A stretch of DNA of 64,000 nt from Futiania mangrovi (GTDB lineage Bacteria; Pseudomonadota; Alphaproteobacteria; Futianiales; Futianiaceae): assembly GCF_024158125.1 (NCBI RefSeq), contig NZ_JAMZFT010000003.1:310001-374000 (forward strand). Reading direction: 5' to 3'. Below the pieces are notes generated by a model. That model had not been told where the DNA came from and ran no database searches. It worked only from the letters and a program-made list of their open reading frames with translations. Positions 14,390 through 24,191 of this stretch are shown in pieces; positions within the stretch are counted from its first letter, which is position 1, and each line of letters begins with the position of its first letter. The position numbers were made by a program, and so were the translations under genes.

Positions 14390-17300
14390 TTGCAGTTCAC
14401 CCGGCTCAGGCTCTCCGGCTTCAAGTCGTTCGTCGATCCCACGGAACTGGTGATCGAGAAGGGGCTGACCGGGGTCGTGGGCCCGAACGGCTGCGGCAAG
14501 TCCAACCTGCTGGAGGCGCTGCGCTGGGTGATGGGCGAGACAAGCCCGAAATCCATGCGCGGCACCGGCATGGAAGACGTGATCTTCGCCGGGACCGACA
14601 GCCGCAATGCCCGCCATTTCGCGGAAGTCACGCTGACCATCGACAATGGCGCGCGCCGGGCGCCCGCCGCCTTCAACGAATTCGAGCTGCTTGAGATCAG
14701 CCGCCGCATCCAGCGCGAGGCCGGCTCCACCTACCGCGTCAACGGCAAGGAAACCCGCGCCCGCGACGTGCAGATCCTGTTCGCCGACACCGGCACGGGC
14801 GCGAACTCCCCCGCCCTCGTCCGGCAGGGCCAGATCGGCCAGCTGATCAACGCCAAGCCCAAGGCGCGCCGCCTGATCCTGGAGGAAGCGGCAGGCATCG
14901 CGGGCCTGCACTCCCGCCGGCACGAGGCGGAGTTGCGGCTGCGCGCGGCGGAGCAGAACCTGACGCGGCTGGAGGACGTCATCGGCACGCTGGAAACCCA
15001 GCGCAACACGCTGAAGCGACAGGCGCGGCAGGCCACCCGCTACAAGGAGATGGCGGCCCGCATCCGCCAGGCGGAGGCGTTGCTGCTGCACCTGCGCCAC
15101 GTCGAGGCGCTGAAGGGGCTGGAGGCTGCACAGGCCGATGTCCGCGCCGCAGACCGCGCGGTGGCGGAGGCGATGACCGCGGCCCAGGCCGCCGCCCGGG
15201 AGGAAGAGACGGCGCGCGACGCCCTGCCCCCCCTGCGCGAGGAGCAGGCGGTCGCCCGCGCGGTGCTGCAGCGGCTGACGATCGCGCGCGAGCAGCTTGG
15301 CGCGGAGGCGCAGGCGCTGGAAGACCGGATCGAGGGCCTTGTGCAACGGGTCGCCGACCTCGACCGCGATCTGGCGCGGGAGCGGGCGCGGATCGAGGAT
15401 GCCGACCGGGCGCTGGCCGAACTGGCCGAGGAGGGCGAGCCCAATCCGGAACCGGATCCGGAGGAGCTGGCGCTGGAGGCCGCTGCCGAAGCCGAGCTGC
15501 AGACGCGCGCGGGCGAGGTGCGCGCGGCCGAACAGGCGGTTGAGGAACTGCGCCGCACCCTGACCGACCTGAAGGCGCGCAATGCCGCGCTGGACGCGGA
15601 AGCACGCGCCGCGGAGGCGCGCCTCGCCAGGGCCGAGGCAGAGGTCGCGCGTGCCGCAGAGGCGCTGTCCCGGGCCGAGGCCGACGGCGGCTCTGCCACG
15701 GCGCTCGACGCCGCGCGCGCCGCCCTCGCGGACACGGCCAGTGCCCGCGACGCGGCCCGCGACGCAGCCGACGCGGCGGACCGCGACCGAACCGAGAAGC
15801 AGCGCCAGGAAGCCGAACTGCGCGACGCGGTGCAGGAGGCAGACCGGGAACTGGGGCGCCTGAAAGCCGAGGCGCGGGCCCTTCGCCCCCTCGTCGCAAC
15901 CCCGGCTGCCGACGGCACGCCCGCGCTCGACACGCTGAAGGTCGAGGCGGGCTATGAGATCGCGCTCGCCGCCGCGCTGGGCGACGACCTTGACGCCCCG
16001 ATCGACCGTGAGGCTGCGCGAAGCTGGCGGACGCTCGCCGCGAACGAGCTGCCGCCGCTGCCCGCGGGGCTCGACTGCCTGGCCGACCATGTGACCGCGC
16101 CCCCCGCTCTGGCCCGCCGCCTGCGTCTGATCGCCGTGGCCGACGACGGTGCGGCGCAGCAGGAGAAGCTGCTGCCGGGACAGCGAATCGTCAGCCGGTC
16201 CGGCGCGCTGTGGCGCTGGGACGGGTTCACGGTGCGCGCTGATGCCCCCTCGCCCGCTGCTGTCCGGCTGGAACAGCGCAATCGCCTCGCTGCATTGGAC
16301 GCCGAGATCGCCCCGCTGGAACCGCGCGCGCAAGCGGCGAAGGAGGCGCACCACGCCGCCCGGGATGCAGCGCGCGCTGCAGCGGAGGCCGATACGCAGG
16401 CCCGTGCCGCGCTCCGCCGCGCTGAAGAGGCCGTGACAGCCGCACAAGGCAGGCTCTCGCGCATCGAGACGGAAGCGGGTGTGCAGGCTGCGCGGCTGGA
16501 GCAGGCGCGCACCGCCCATGCCCAGGCGCAGGCAGAGCGCGACGCCGCCCGGGCAGCCGCTGCCGAGGCAGCGGAGGCCTGTGCGGGCACGCTGAGCCTT
16601 GTACCGCTCGAGGCCGAGATCGCGCGGGCCCGCGACACGCTGGACACCGCGCGCACCAGCCACGATTCGGCACGGGAACGCCGCGACGGGCTCCGCCGGG
16701 CGCGGGAGGACAAGGCGCAACGGGCGGAGCGGCTGGCGCGCGACCTGGCCGCCTGGACGGCCCGGCGCACGCAGGCCTCCGACCAGCTGGGCGAAATCGA
16801 GCGGCGGCATGCTAGGGCGGCGGAAGAACTGGCCGGTCAACGGGCCCTGCCGAACGACATCGAGACACGGCGCGCCACGCTCGAACGCGACATTGCGGTC
16901 GCGGAACGGCGCCGGCACGCCGCCGACGAGGCTTTGGCCACGGCGGAAACGGCGCTGGCGGAGGCAAGCCGCAAAGCCCGTGCCGCCGAACAGGCACTGG
17001 CGGAGACCCGCGAGGGACGCGCCGCCGCCGGCGCCCGGGCCGAGGCCGCAAACGCCCGGCTCGCCGACAGCGCCGACCGCATCCGCGAGGCGCTCGGCTG
17101 CACGCCGGAGCGGCTGGCCGAAGTTGCCGACCTCGACGTTCCGGAGGCTCTGCCAGCTATCGCGGCCACCGAGGGCGAACTCGAACGGCTGAAGCGCGAC
17201 CGCGACGCGCTGGGCGCGGTCAACCTGCGCGCCGACGACGAGTTGCAGGAAATCGCCTCGCAATTCGATGCGCTGGTGAGCGAGCGCGACGACCTGGTTG

Positions 17301-17833
17301 CCGCCATCCACCGCCTGCGGCAGGGAATCGCTGCGCTGAACCGGGAAGGGCGCGAGCGGCTTCTCGCCGCCTTCGACACCGTGAACGCCCATTTCGAGCA
17401 GTTGTTCACCCGCCTGTTCCGCGGCGGTTCGGCCAAGCTCGAACTGATCGAATCCGACGATCCGCTGGAGGCGGGGCTGGAGATCATGGCGCAGCCGCCC
17501 GGCAAGAAGACCCGGGCCCTGTCGCTTCTGTCGGGCGGCGAGCAGGCGCTGACGGCCATGGCCCTGATCTTCGCGGTGTTCCTGACGAATCCCTCGCCGA
17601 TCTGCGTGCTGGACGAGGTCGACGCCCCGCTCGACGACGCCAATGTCGAGCGTTATTGCGCGCTGCTCGAGGAGATGACGAAGCTGACCGACACGCGCTT
17701 TCTCGTCATCACCCACCACGCGCTGACCATGTCGCGCATGGACCGTCTGTTCGGTGTGACCATGGCGGAAAAGGGTGTGAGCCAGCTTGTCTCGGTCGAT
17801 CTTGCGCGCGCCGAGCGGCTGACGGCGGCCTGA
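14390..17833 (+). CDS. smc: chromosome segregation protein SMC
   Basis: Condensin ATPase that organises and segregates chromosomes. 1147 aa in the standard order: Walker A GPNGCGKSN (31-39) in the N-terminal head, two long Ala/Glu/Arg-rich coiled-coil arms, a hinge at roughly 480-590 (region with TLKVEAGYEIALAAALGDDL), then the head completed by the ABC signature LSGGEQ (about 1047) and Walker B CVLDEVDAPLDD (about 1072-1083). The reading frame starts with TTG at 14390 after a GGGGGCG; the next residues, MQFTRLRLSGFKSFVDP, are the family N-terminus, so this rare start is well supported. Probably co-transcribed with the dsbA-like gene. Confidence 0.97.
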   Translation: MQFTRLRLSGFKSFVDPTELVIEKGLTGVVGPNGCGKSNLLEALRWVMGETSPKSMRGTGMEDVIFAGTDSRNARHFAEVTLTIDNGARRAPAAFNEFELLEISRRIQREAGSTYRVNGKETRARDVQILFADTGTGANSPALVRQGQIGQLINAKPKARRLILEEAAGIAGLHSRRHEAELRLRAAEQNLTRLEDVIGTLETQRNTLKRQARQATRYKEMAARIRQAEALLLHLRHVEALKGLEAAQADVRAADRAVAEAMTAAQAAAREEETARDALPPLREEQAVARAVLQRLTIAREQLGAEAQALEDRIEGLVQRVADLDRDLARERARIEDADRALAELAEEGEPNPEPDPEELALEAAAEAELQTRAGEVRAAEQAVEELRRTLTDLKARNAALDAEARAAEARLARAEAEVARAAEALSRAEADGGSATALDAARAALADTASARDAARDAADAADRDRTEKQRQEAELRDAVQEADRELGRLKAEARALRPLVATPAADGTPALDTLKVEAGYEIALAAALGDDLDAPIDREAARSWRTLAANELPPLPAGLDCLADHVTAPPALARRLRLIAVADDGAAQQEKLLPGQRIVSRSGALWRWDGFTVRADAPSPAAVRLEQRNRLAALDAEIAPLEPRAQAAKEAHHAARDAARAAAEADTQARAALRRAEEAVTAAQGRLSRIETEAGVQAARLEQARTAHAQAQAERDAARAAAAEAAEACAGTLSLVPLEAEIARARDTLDTARTSHDSARERRDGLRRAREDKAQRAERLARDLAAWTARRTQASDQLGEIERRHARAAEELAGQRALPNDIETRRATLERDIAVAERRRHAADEALATAETALAEASRKARAAEQALAETREGRAAAGARAEAANARLADSADRIREALGCTPERLAEVADLDVPEALPAIAATEGELERLKRDRDALGAVNLRADDELQEIASQFDALVSERDDLVAAIHRLRQGIAALNREGRERLLAAFDTVNAHFEQLFTRLFRGGSAKLELIESDDPLEAGLEIMAQPPGKKTRALSLLSGGEQALTAMALIFAVFLTNPSPICVLDEVDAPLDDANVERYCALLEEMTKLTDTRFLVITHHALTMSRMDRLFGVTMAEKGVSQLVSVDLARAERLTAA

Positions 17834-17893
17834 GGCGGCTCTCGCAATTTTTTCTCGTTTTTTTTCAATGTCTTGTGCCGCACCCCCAGTCGC

Positions 17894-17922
17894 TTGACAG
17901 GGGGGGAGGGCTTCAATATGGT
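17894..17922 (+). promoter_or_regulatory. promoter of the atp F0 operon
   Basis: TTGACA (17894-17899), exactly 17 nt, then TATGGT (17917-17922): the most consensus-like sigma-70 promoter in the window, with a G-rich spacer. It gives a leader of about 130 nt before atpI. Poly-T runs upstream (17849-17871) follow smc without a clear hairpin. Confidence 0.65.
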
Positions 17923-17948
17923 GCGCGCGGTTTTCAGGCGGGGGCCGG

Positions 17949-17966
17949 ACCGGTTTCGGAACCGGT
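17949..17966 (+). other. hairpin in the atp operon leader
   Basis: ACCGGTT-tcgg-AACCGGT, a 7-bp perfect stem with a 4-nt loop, about 25 nt downstream of the -10 element and so within the predicted 5' leader. Possible mRNA stabiliser or start of a longer leader structure. Confidence 0.4.
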
Positions 17967-18062
17967 CTTCGTGCTTCTCAGGACGTTTCGTTTCCGGGGC
18001 GTCCGTATCCGCGCGGCAGCGGGCCGGGGGCTGTGACGTCGGGACCACGAAAGGCGGTCGGC

Positions 18063-18410
18063 ATGGCGCAGTCGGGCAAGCCGCAGAAGGGCGGAAACGG
18101 ACCGGACGATCTGGATGCTCTCGGGCGCCGGATCGGTGAGGCGAGATCGCGTCGGGCGGACACGGGCGCGCGGGCGCGCGGGCCGTCGACGAACCTGGGG
18201 CTGGCGTTTCGCCTGTCGACGGAGATCGTTGCGGCCGTGGGTGTCGGCACGGCCATGGGATTGGGTATCGACTGGGTATTGGGCACCCGCCCGCTGTTCA
18301 TGCTGATTTTCATTTTCCTCGGCATGGCGGCGGCGTATGTGAACATGACCCGCGTGCTGAAGCAGTTCGACCGGAACATGCGCGGCGCGCAAGACCGGGG
18401 ACAGGCGTGA
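18063..18410 (+). CDS. atpI: ATP synthase protein I
   Basis: Small membrane protein encoded first in atp operons; assists c-ring assembly or Mg2+ supply, not part of the final enzyme. 115 aa: a hydrophilic basic N-terminus (1-50), then two membrane helices with STEIVAAVGVGTAMGLGIDW and TRPLFMLIFIFLGMAAAYVN, typical of the AtpI/AtpZ group. The ATG at 18063 is preferred over a GTG at 18033. It lies between the operon promoter and atpB, 33 nt before the latter. Confidence 0.9.
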   Translation: MAQSGKPQKGGNGPDDLDALGRRIGEARSRRADTGARARGPSTNLGLAFRLSTEIVAAVGVGTAMGLGIDWVLGTRPLFMLIFIFLGMAAAYVNMTRVLKQFDRNMRGAQDRGQA

Positions 18411-18443
18411 CCAGGAACGGTACGCGGTAGGGGAACGGGACAC

Positions 18444-19199
18444 GTGGCAGCGCAAGCAGAAGCCGGGGCCAAGGCGGACCCCATGCACCAGTTCGAGATC
18501 GTCCGGCTCATCGAGATGAAGTTCGGGACGCTCGACGTTTCCTTCACGAATTCGAGCCTGTGGATGGTGATCGCCGTCCTGGCGGTCTCGGCGCTGACGA
18601 TCCTGTCCATGTCCGGCCGCGCGATGGTGCCGGGGCGGATGCAGTCGATCGCGGAAATGTCCTACGAGTTCGTGGCCGGCATGGTGCGCGACGTGACGGG
18701 GCCCGAGGGGATGCGCTACTTCCCCTTCGTCTTCACGCTCTTCATGTTCATCCTGGCCTGCAACCTGCTGGGCATGATCCCCTACTCGTTCACCGTGACC
18801 AGCCACATCATCGTGACCTTTGCGCTGGCGGCGGTGGTGTTCGTGGGCGTGACCGTCTTGGGGTTCGTGAAGAACGGTGCGGGCTACCTGCGCATGTTCG
18901 TTCCCGGCGGCCTGCCCGTATGGCTGCTGCCGCTGATGGTGGTGATCGAGCTGATCTCCTACCTCTCGCGCCCCGTGACCCTGGCGCTGCGTCTCTTCGC
19001 CAACATGATGGCGGGCCACACGATGCTGAAGGTGATGGCGGGCTTCGTCATCGCGCTCGGCTGGGTCGGCGGCTGGGCGCCCATGGCGGCCATGGTCGGC
19101 ATCACCGCACTGGAGTTCCTGATCGCCTTCCTGCAGGCCTATGTCTTCGCGATCCTGACCTGCATCTACCTCAACGACGCGCTTCACATGCACCACTGA
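18444..19199 (+). CDS. atpB: ATP synthase F0 subunit a
   Basis: Membrane stator that forms the proton half-channels beside the c-ring. 251 aa, five to six helices. The helix [18 protein letters not shown] holds the essential Arg, and the last helices ([20 protein letters not shown]) contain the conserved Glu/Gln face. GTG start at 18444 with a GGGGAACGGGA upstream; an ATG at 18483 (MHQFEIV) is an alternative. Second gene of atpI-B-E-F'-F. Confidence 0.96.
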   Translation: MAAQAEAGAKADPMHQFEIVRLIEMKFGTLDVSFTNSSLWMVIAVLAVSALTILSMSGRAMVPGRMQSIAEMSYEFVAGMVRDVTGPEGMRYFPFVFTLFMFILACNLLGMIPYSFTVTSHIIVTFALAAVVFVGVTVLGFVKNGAGYLRMFVPGGLPVWLLPLMVVIELISYLSRPVTLALRLFANMMAGHTMLKVMAGFVIALGWVGGWAPMAAMVGITALEFLIAFLQAYVFAILTCIYLNDALHMHH

Positions 19200-19287
19200 C
19201 CGGGCACCGCTGAGCGGATACGACTCAGCGGGCGCACGGCCTTCACTCCATCTTCTCGACAGCCACACATCGAAAGGAGCTTGTATC

Positions 19288-19521
19288 ATGGAAGGTAACA
19301 TCGCCGATCTCGGCAAGTTCATCGGCGCCGGTCTGGCCTGCCTCGCGCTCGGCGGCGCCGGCGTCGGCATCGGCATCATCTTCGGCAACTACCTGAACGC
19401 CGCGCTGCGCAACCCGGCGGCTGCCGACGGCCAGCGCACCAACCTGCTGCTCGGCTTCGCGCTGGCGGAAGCGACCGGCCTGTTCGGCTTCGTCATCGCG
19501 ATGCTCATCCTGTTCAGCTAA
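19288..19521 (+). CDS. atpE: ATP synthase F0 subunit c
   Basis: Proton-carrying ring subunit. 77 aa hairpin of two helices: [21 protein letters not shown] in the first (split [12 protein letters not shown] and NYLNAALRN) and [20 protein letters not shown] in the second, with the ion-binding Glu61. The polar loop is RNPAAADGQ. No sodium-type ligand set is seen, so protons are expected. AAAGGAG precedes the ATG. Confidence 0.97.
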   Translation: MEGNIADLGKFIGAGLACLALGGAGVGIGIIFGNYLNAALRNPAAADGQRTNLLLGFALAEATGLFGFVIAMLILFS

Positions 19522-19620
19522 GGCTGGACGGTACGGCACGAGAGGCCGGCGGGTGGCTTCCACCCGCCTGCGGATTCAGGCCCCTGAGGCATCAGGGACC
19601 GCCATTCCGAGGCGAGGCCC

Positions 19621-20178
19621 ATGGCGACCGAACCGAAGACCCAAGACGGCACCATCGCAACCACCCTGGTTGAGGCGGAGCACGCGAAGGGCACCCTGCC
19701 CCAGTTCAAGCCTGAGGACTTCGCGCCCCAGCTTGTCTGGCTCGTCCTGACATTCGTCGCGCTTTACCTCCTCATGTCGCGCGTGGCCCTGCCGCGCATC
19801 GGCGGCGTGCTGGAGCAGCGGCGCAACGCGATCGACTACGACCTCGACCGGGCGAAAGATCTGCGCGACGAGGCGGAGACGGCGCTCAAGGAATACGAGG
19901 AAGAACTCGCGGCAGCGCGTGCGAAGGCCCAGGCCATCGCCGCCGACACCCGCGAGAAGGTGGCGGCCCGCGCTGCCGAGGCCGAGGCCAAGGCGGAAGA
20001 AAAGATGTCCGCCAAGCTGGCCGAGGCAGAGGAGCGGATCGCCAAGACCCGCGACGCGGCCATGGCCAACATCTCCGCGGTCGCGGTCGACACGGCCGAG
20101 GCCATCGTGGCCGAATTGCTCGGCAAGGCCGATCCCGACCGGATCAAGGCCGCTGTCGACGCAGAGACGAAGGCCTGA
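19621..20178 (+). CDS. ATP synthase F0 subunit b'
   Basis: Peripheral-stalk subunit. 185 aa: about 33 hydrophilic residues, one membrane helix (LVWLVLTFVALYLLMSRVAL), then a long charged coiled coil rich in Ala, Glu, Lys and Arg. A separate b' beside b is typical of alphaproteobacteria and phototrophs, where b and b' form a heterodimer. The N-terminal hydrophilic part is a b' feature. 10 nt separate it from atpF. Confidence 0.93.
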   Translation: MATEPKTQDGTIATTLVEAEHAKGTLPQFKPEDFAPQLVWLVLTFVALYLLMSRVALPRIGGVLEQRRNAIDYDLDRAKDLRDEAETALKEYEEELAAARAKAQAIAADTREKVAARAAEAEAKAEEKMSAKLAEAEERIAKTRDAAMANISAVAVDTAEAIVAELLGKADPDRIKAAVDAETKA

Positions 20179-20188
20179 GGAGCGCACC

Positions 20189-20671
20189 ATGTTCGATGAA
20201 ACTTTCTGGGTTGCCGTCTCCTTCGTCCTGTTCTTCGCGATCGTCTTCTATCTGAAGGTGCCCTCGAAGATCGTGGCGGGACTCGATGCGCGCGCCAGCC
20301 GCATCCGCAACGAGCTTGATGAGGCCCGCCGCCTGCGCGAAGAGGCGCAGGGGCTGCTCGCCACTTATCAGCGCAAGCGCCAGGACGCCGAGAAGGAAGC
20401 GCAGGACATCGTCACCCAGGCCAAGAGCGAGGCCGAGGCTGCGTCCAAGCGGGCCCAGGAGGCGCTCGAGGCGCGTATCGAGCGCCGCCTGAAGTCGGTG
20501 GAAGAGAAGATCGCCCAAGCCGAGGCCGATGCGATCCGCGACGTGCGCAACTCTGCCGCGACACTCGCCGTCAATGCCGCCCGCCGGGTCATCTCCGAGG
20601 AACTGGACGACAAGGCGCGCGGCAAGCTCGTGACGGATGCGATTTCCGGGCTGAAGGGACGCTTCCACTAG
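20189..20671 (+). CDS. atpF: ATP synthase F0 subunit b
   Basis: Second peripheral-stalk subunit, 160 aa. A short N-terminus leads straight into the membrane helix (FWVAVSFVLFFAIVFYLKVP), then a coiled coil through RRLREEAQGLLATYQRKRQ to the C-terminus. The ATG at 20189 has GAGGAG 8-13 nt upstream; the frame is open further upstream but overlaps b'. Last gene of this F0 operon, followed by a strong terminator; the F1 genes must lie elsewhere. Confidence 0.95.
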   Translation: MFDETFWVAVSFVLFFAIVFYLKVPSKIVAGLDARASRIRNELDEARRLREEAQGLLATYQRKRQDAEKEAQDIVTQAKSEAEAASKRAQEALEARIERRLKSVEEKIAQAEADAIRDVRNSAATLAVNAARRVISEELDDKARGKLVTDAISGLKGRFH

Positions 20672-20717
20672 GCCCGACACCGGATGACGTGCGGGGGATC
20701 AACCCCGCCGTACCTCG

Positions 20718-20743
20718 CCCCGGCCCCGCGGCCGGGGTTTTTT
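20718..20743 (+). terminator. rho-independent terminator of the atp F0 operon
   Basis: CCCCGGCC / GGCCGGGG stem (20718-20725, 20730-20737) with a 4-nt loop and TTTTTT. Textbook form, 47 nt after the atpF stop. Confidence 0.92.
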
Positions 20744-20780
20744 CTTGTGCGGGGCCCTGCCGGCGGAGAGTGCCACAATG

Positions 20781-20805
20781 CGAAAGGGCGGCCGAAGCCG
20801 CCCTT
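20781..20805 (-). terminator. terminator of the gcvTHP operon
   Basis: On the minus strand AAGGGCGGC-TTCG-GCCGCCCTT, a 9-bp stem with a UUCG-type loop followed by TCGC, 58 nt beyond the gcvP stop. With the atp terminator it insulates the two convergent operons; the T-tract is short. Confidence 0.6.
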
Positions 20806-20862
20806 GCCTGATGCCTTGCCCGGGTGCGGGGCGTAGCGTGCCGCCCCAGCTACTCTCCCCAC

Positions 20863-23772
20863 CTACTCCGCGGCGGCTCCCAACCCTTCCTCATAGGCCG
20901 ACAGCGGCGGGCAGGTGCAGACGAGATTGCGGTCGCCATAGGCGTTGTCGATGCGCGCGACCGGCGGCCAGTACTTGCCCTCCACGCCCGCCTTGCCGGC
21001 CGGGAAGGCACCGCGGTGGCGCGGATAGGCGCGCTTCCAGTCAGGCGCGAGCAATGTCTCGGCCGTGTGCGGAGCGTGTGCGAGCGCGCTGTCGGCATGC
21101 GCGATGCGGCCCGCCTCGATCTCCGCCACTTCCCCTGCAATCGCGATCATGGCGTCGCAGAAACGGTCGAGTTCGGCCAGCGGCTCCGATTCCGTCGGCT
21201 CGATCATCAGCGTGCCCGGCACTGGCCACGACATGGTCGGCGCGTGGAAGCCGAAGTCGATCAGACGCTTGGCGATGTCGTCAACGGTCACGCCCGCCCG
21301 GTCCTTGGCGACGCGGGTGTCGAGGATGCATTCGTGCGCCACGAACCCGCCGCGGCCCGCGTAGAGCACCGGGAATGCGTCCTTCAGGCGATGCGCGATG
21401 TAGTTGGCCGAGAGGATCGCGACGCGCGATGCATCCGTCAGGCCGCGCGCGCCCATCAGCCGAATGAAGGCGTAGGAGATGGAGAGGATCCCCGCCGACC
21501 CGAAGGGCGCCGCCGACACGGCGGGACCCGTCCTGCGATGCCGCTCCGGCGCGTCGGCGAGCGCGGGGTGCCCCGGCAGATAGGGCGCGAGGTGGGCACG
21601 CACGCCGATCGGCCCGACGCCGGGACCGCCGCCCCCGTGCGGGATGCAGAAGGTCTTGTGCAGATTGAGGTGCGAGACGTCCGCGCCATAGTGGCCGGGC
21701 GCCGCGAGGCCAAGCTGGGCGTTCAGGTTCGCCCCGTCGAGATAGACCTGCCCGCCCGCGTCGTGGATCAGCGCGCAGATCTCGCGGATCTGCTCCTCGA
21801 ACACACCGTGGGTCGAGGGATAGGTGACCATCAGCGCAGCGAGGTTCGCACGGTTCTGATCGACCTTGGCCTTCAGGTCGGCGACATCGACATTGCCGTT
21901 CTCGTCGCAGGCGACGACGACGACCCGCATGCCGGCAAGCTGCGCCGAGGCCGGGTTCGTGCCGTGCGCCGACGACGGGATGAGGCAGACGTCGCGGTGC
22001 CCCTGCCCGTTCGCCGCGTGATAACCGCGAATGGCGAGCAGCCCCGCATATTCGCCCTGCGCGCCGGAATTGGGCTGGAGAGAGACGGCGTCATAGCCCG
22101 TGATCTCGGCCAGCCAGTCCTCCAGCCGCGCGATCAGCTCGAGATACCCCTCCGCCTGGTCGAGCGGCGCGAAGGGATGCACATTGGCGAACCCGCCCCA
22201 GGTGACGGGCAGCATCTCGGCCGCCGCGTTGAGCTTCATGGTGCAGGAGCCGAGCGGGATCATCGCCCGGTCGAGCGCGATGTCCTTGTCCGCGAGGCGG
22301 CGGACATAGCGCATCATCTCCGTCTCCGACCGGTAGAGGTGGAAGACGGGATGGGTCAGGATCGCACCCGCGCGTGCGAGGTCCTGCGGCAGCGCCTCGC
22401 CCGCCTCCCGCGCGACGTCGCGGTAGCGCAGCGCGTGCCCGAAGGCGGCCCAGACGGCCTCCACCGTCTCCGGCGAGGTCGTCTCGTCCGTCGCGATGCC
22501 GATGCGGCCCACGCCCATGTCGCGCAGGTTGATCCCCGACGCGCGCGCGGCCTCGATGATCTGGCGCGCGCGTGGCCCCGCGTCGACCGCGATCGTGTCG
22601 AAGAACCTCTGCGTCGGCACCGTCTCGCCTGCCTGGGCAAGCCCCGCCGCAAGCGTCGCGGCGCGCGCGTGGGTGCGGCGCGCGATGCGGGATAGCCCCT
22701 CCGGCCCGTGATAGACGGCGTAGAAGCCCGCGATGACCGCCAGCAGCACCTGCGCGGTGCAGATGTTGCTCGTCGCCTTCTCGCGGCGGATGTGCTGTTC
22801 GCGCGCCTGCAGCGCGAGGCGGTAGGCAGGCCGCCCGTCTGCGTCGACCGAGACCCCGACGAGACGGCCGGGCATCGACCGCTTGAAGGCGTCGCGCGTG
22901 GCGAAGAAGGCCGCGTGCGGGCCGCCGAAGAACATCGGCACGCCGAACCGCTGGGCCGAGCCCACGGCAACGTCGGCGCCGAGCGCGCCCGGCGCCTCCA
23001 GCAGCGTCAGCGCCAGCAGGTCGCAGGCAATGACGGCCAGCGCGCCGGCCTCGTGCAGCGCGGCGATGGCCGCGCGCGGGTCGCGCACCTCCCCGTCCGT
23101 GCCGGGATACTGGAAGAGCGCGCCGAAGACCGCACCTGCGTCGAGGTCGCTCGCCTCGTCGCCCACGACGATCTCGATGCCGAGCGGTTCGGCACGCGCC
23201 TCGACGACCGCGATGGTCTGCGGGTGGCAATGGCGCGAGACGAAGAAGCGGTCGGATTTCGCCTTCGCCTGCCGGTGGCAGAGGGTCATTGCCTCGGCCG
23301 CCGCCGTGCCCTCGTCGAGCAACGAGGCATTGGCGATGTCGAGGCCGGTGAGATCGGTCACGAGCGTCTGGAAATTGATCAGCGCCTCCAGACGGCCCTG
23401 GCTGATCTCCGGCTGATAGGGCGTGTAGGCGGTGTACCAGGCCGGGTTCTCCAGCACGCAGCGCTGGATGACGGGCGGCGTCACCGTGCCGTGATAGCCC
23501 TGCCCGATCAGCGAGATCATGCGCCGGTTGCGGTCGGCAAGACCGCGCAACTCGTCCAGAACCTCCGCTTCCGTCAGCGGGCGGTCGAGCGCCATCGCCC
23601 CTTCGCGCCGGATCGCCGGGGGCACGACCGTGCCGATCAGCGCGTCGAGACTGTCGACGCCCAGCGCCTTCAGCATCTTCGCCTGATCCTCCGGCCCCGG
23701 CCCGATGTGCCGGCGGATGAAGATGTCGCGTCCCTCGAGATCGTGCATCGCGGTGTCGTGCTGGCCCGTCAT
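20863..23772 (-). CDS. gcvP: glycine dehydrogenase (decarboxylating), P protein
   Basis: PLP enzyme of the glycine cleavage system; decarboxylates glycine and passes the aminomethyl group to the lipoyl arm of GcvH. 969 aa, the single-chain form with two homologous halves. The PLP Lys is residue 706 in [19 protein letters not shown]. The N-terminus (FIRRHIGP) and [15 protein letters not shown] are family signatures. AGAGGG precedes the ATG. Third gene of the riboswitch-controlled operon gcvT-gcvH-gcvP, 32 nt after gcvH. Confidence 0.97.
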   Translation of the reverse strand: MTGQHDTAMHDLEGRDIFIRRHIGPGPEDQAKMLKALGVDSLDALIGTVVPPAIRREGAMALDRPLTEAEVLDELRGLADRNRRMISLIGQGYHGTVTPPVIQRCVLENPAWYTAYTPYQPEISQGRLEALINFQTLVTDLTGLDIANASLLDEGTAAAEAMTLCHRQAKAKSDRFFVSRHCHPQTIAVVEARAEPLGIEIVVGDEASDLDAGAVFGALFQYPGTDGEVRDPRAAIAALHEAGALAVIACDLLALTLLEAPGALGADVAVGSAQRFGVPMFFGGPHAAFFATRDAFKRSMPGRLVGVSVDADGRPAYRLALQAREQHIRREKATSNICTAQVLLAVIAGFYAVYHGPEGLSRIARRTHARAATLAAGLAQAGETVPTQRFFDTIAVDAGPRARQIIEAARASGINLRDMGVGRIGIATDETTSPETVEAVWAAFGHALRYRDVAREAGEALPQDLARAGAILTHPVFHLYRSETEMMRYVRRLADKDIALDRAMIPLGSCTMKLNAAAEMLPVTWGGFANVHPFAPLDQAEGYLELIARLEDWLAEITGYDAVSLQPNSGAQGEYAGLLAIRGYHAANGQGHRDVCLIPSSAHGTNPASAQLAGMRVVVVACDENGNVDVADLKAKVDQNRANLAALMVTYPSTHGVFEEQIREICALIHDAGGQVYLDGANLNAQLGLAAPGHYGADVSHLNLHKTFCIPHGGGGPGVGPIGVRAHLAPYLPGHPALADAPERHRRTGPAVSAAPFGSAGILSISYAFIRLMGARGLTDASRVAILSANYIAHRLKDAFPVLYAGRGGFVAHECILDTRVAKDRAGVTVDDIAKRLIDFGFHAPTMSWPVPGTLMIEPTESEPLAELDRFCDAMIAIAGEVAEIEAGRIAHADSALAHAPHTAETLLAPDWKRAYPRHRGAFPAGKAGVEGKYWPPVARIDNAYGDRNLVCTCPPLSAYEEGLGAAAE

Positions 23773-23804
23773 GGCGCCCTCTTGTCCTCGGTCCTGTCCT
23801 GGTC

Positions 23805-24176
23805 TCAGCCGGCGTGCGCGGCGTAGGCGGCCTCGTCCATCAGGCCGTCAAGCTCGCCCGCGTCCGCGAGGCGGATCTTCACGAACCAGCCCTCGCCCAT
23901 CGGGTCGCGGTTGACCAGCGCCGGATCGTCGACGATGGCCGCATTCGTCTCGACGATCTCGCCGGAGACAGGCGCGTAAAGCTCGCTCGCCGCCTTGACC
24001 GATTCGATCACGCCCGCTTCGTCCTTCTGCGCAAAGGTCCGGCCCACGTCGGGAAGCTCGATGAAGACGATGTCGCCCAGCTGCTCCTGCGCGTGGGTGG
24101 TGATGCCGACGGTCGCGATGTCGCCGTCGACGCGGACCCACTCGTGATCCTCGGTGTAGCGGATGGTGGCTGCCAT
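23805..24176 (-). CDS. gcvH: glycine cleavage system H protein
   Basis: Lipoyl carrier that shuttles the aminomethyl intermediate between P, T and L proteins. 123 aa; lipoylated Lys61 in [28 protein letters not shown] opens the fold and [10 protein letters not shown] lies near the end, as usual. 15 nt after gcvT. Confidence 0.97.
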   Translation of the reverse strand: MAATIRYTEDHEWVRVDGDIATVGITTHAQEQLGDIVFIELPDVGRTFAQKDEAGVIESVKAASELYAPVSGEIVETNAAIVDDPALVNRDPMGEGWFVKIRLADAGELDGLMDEAAYAAHAG

Positions 24177-24191
24177 GATGCGAAGCTCTCC

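Noticed and set aside
14294-17719. Minus-strand open frame of 1141 codons opposite smc
   Set aside because: Strong third-position GC bias in smc removes stop codons on the opposite strand. The translation is low-complexity Arg/Gly/Leu text with no domain, while smc has all its motifs.
20824-22695. Plus-strand open frame of about 620 codons opposite gcvP
   Set aside because: Antisense shadow of a clearly conserved enzyme gene, caused by codon bias.
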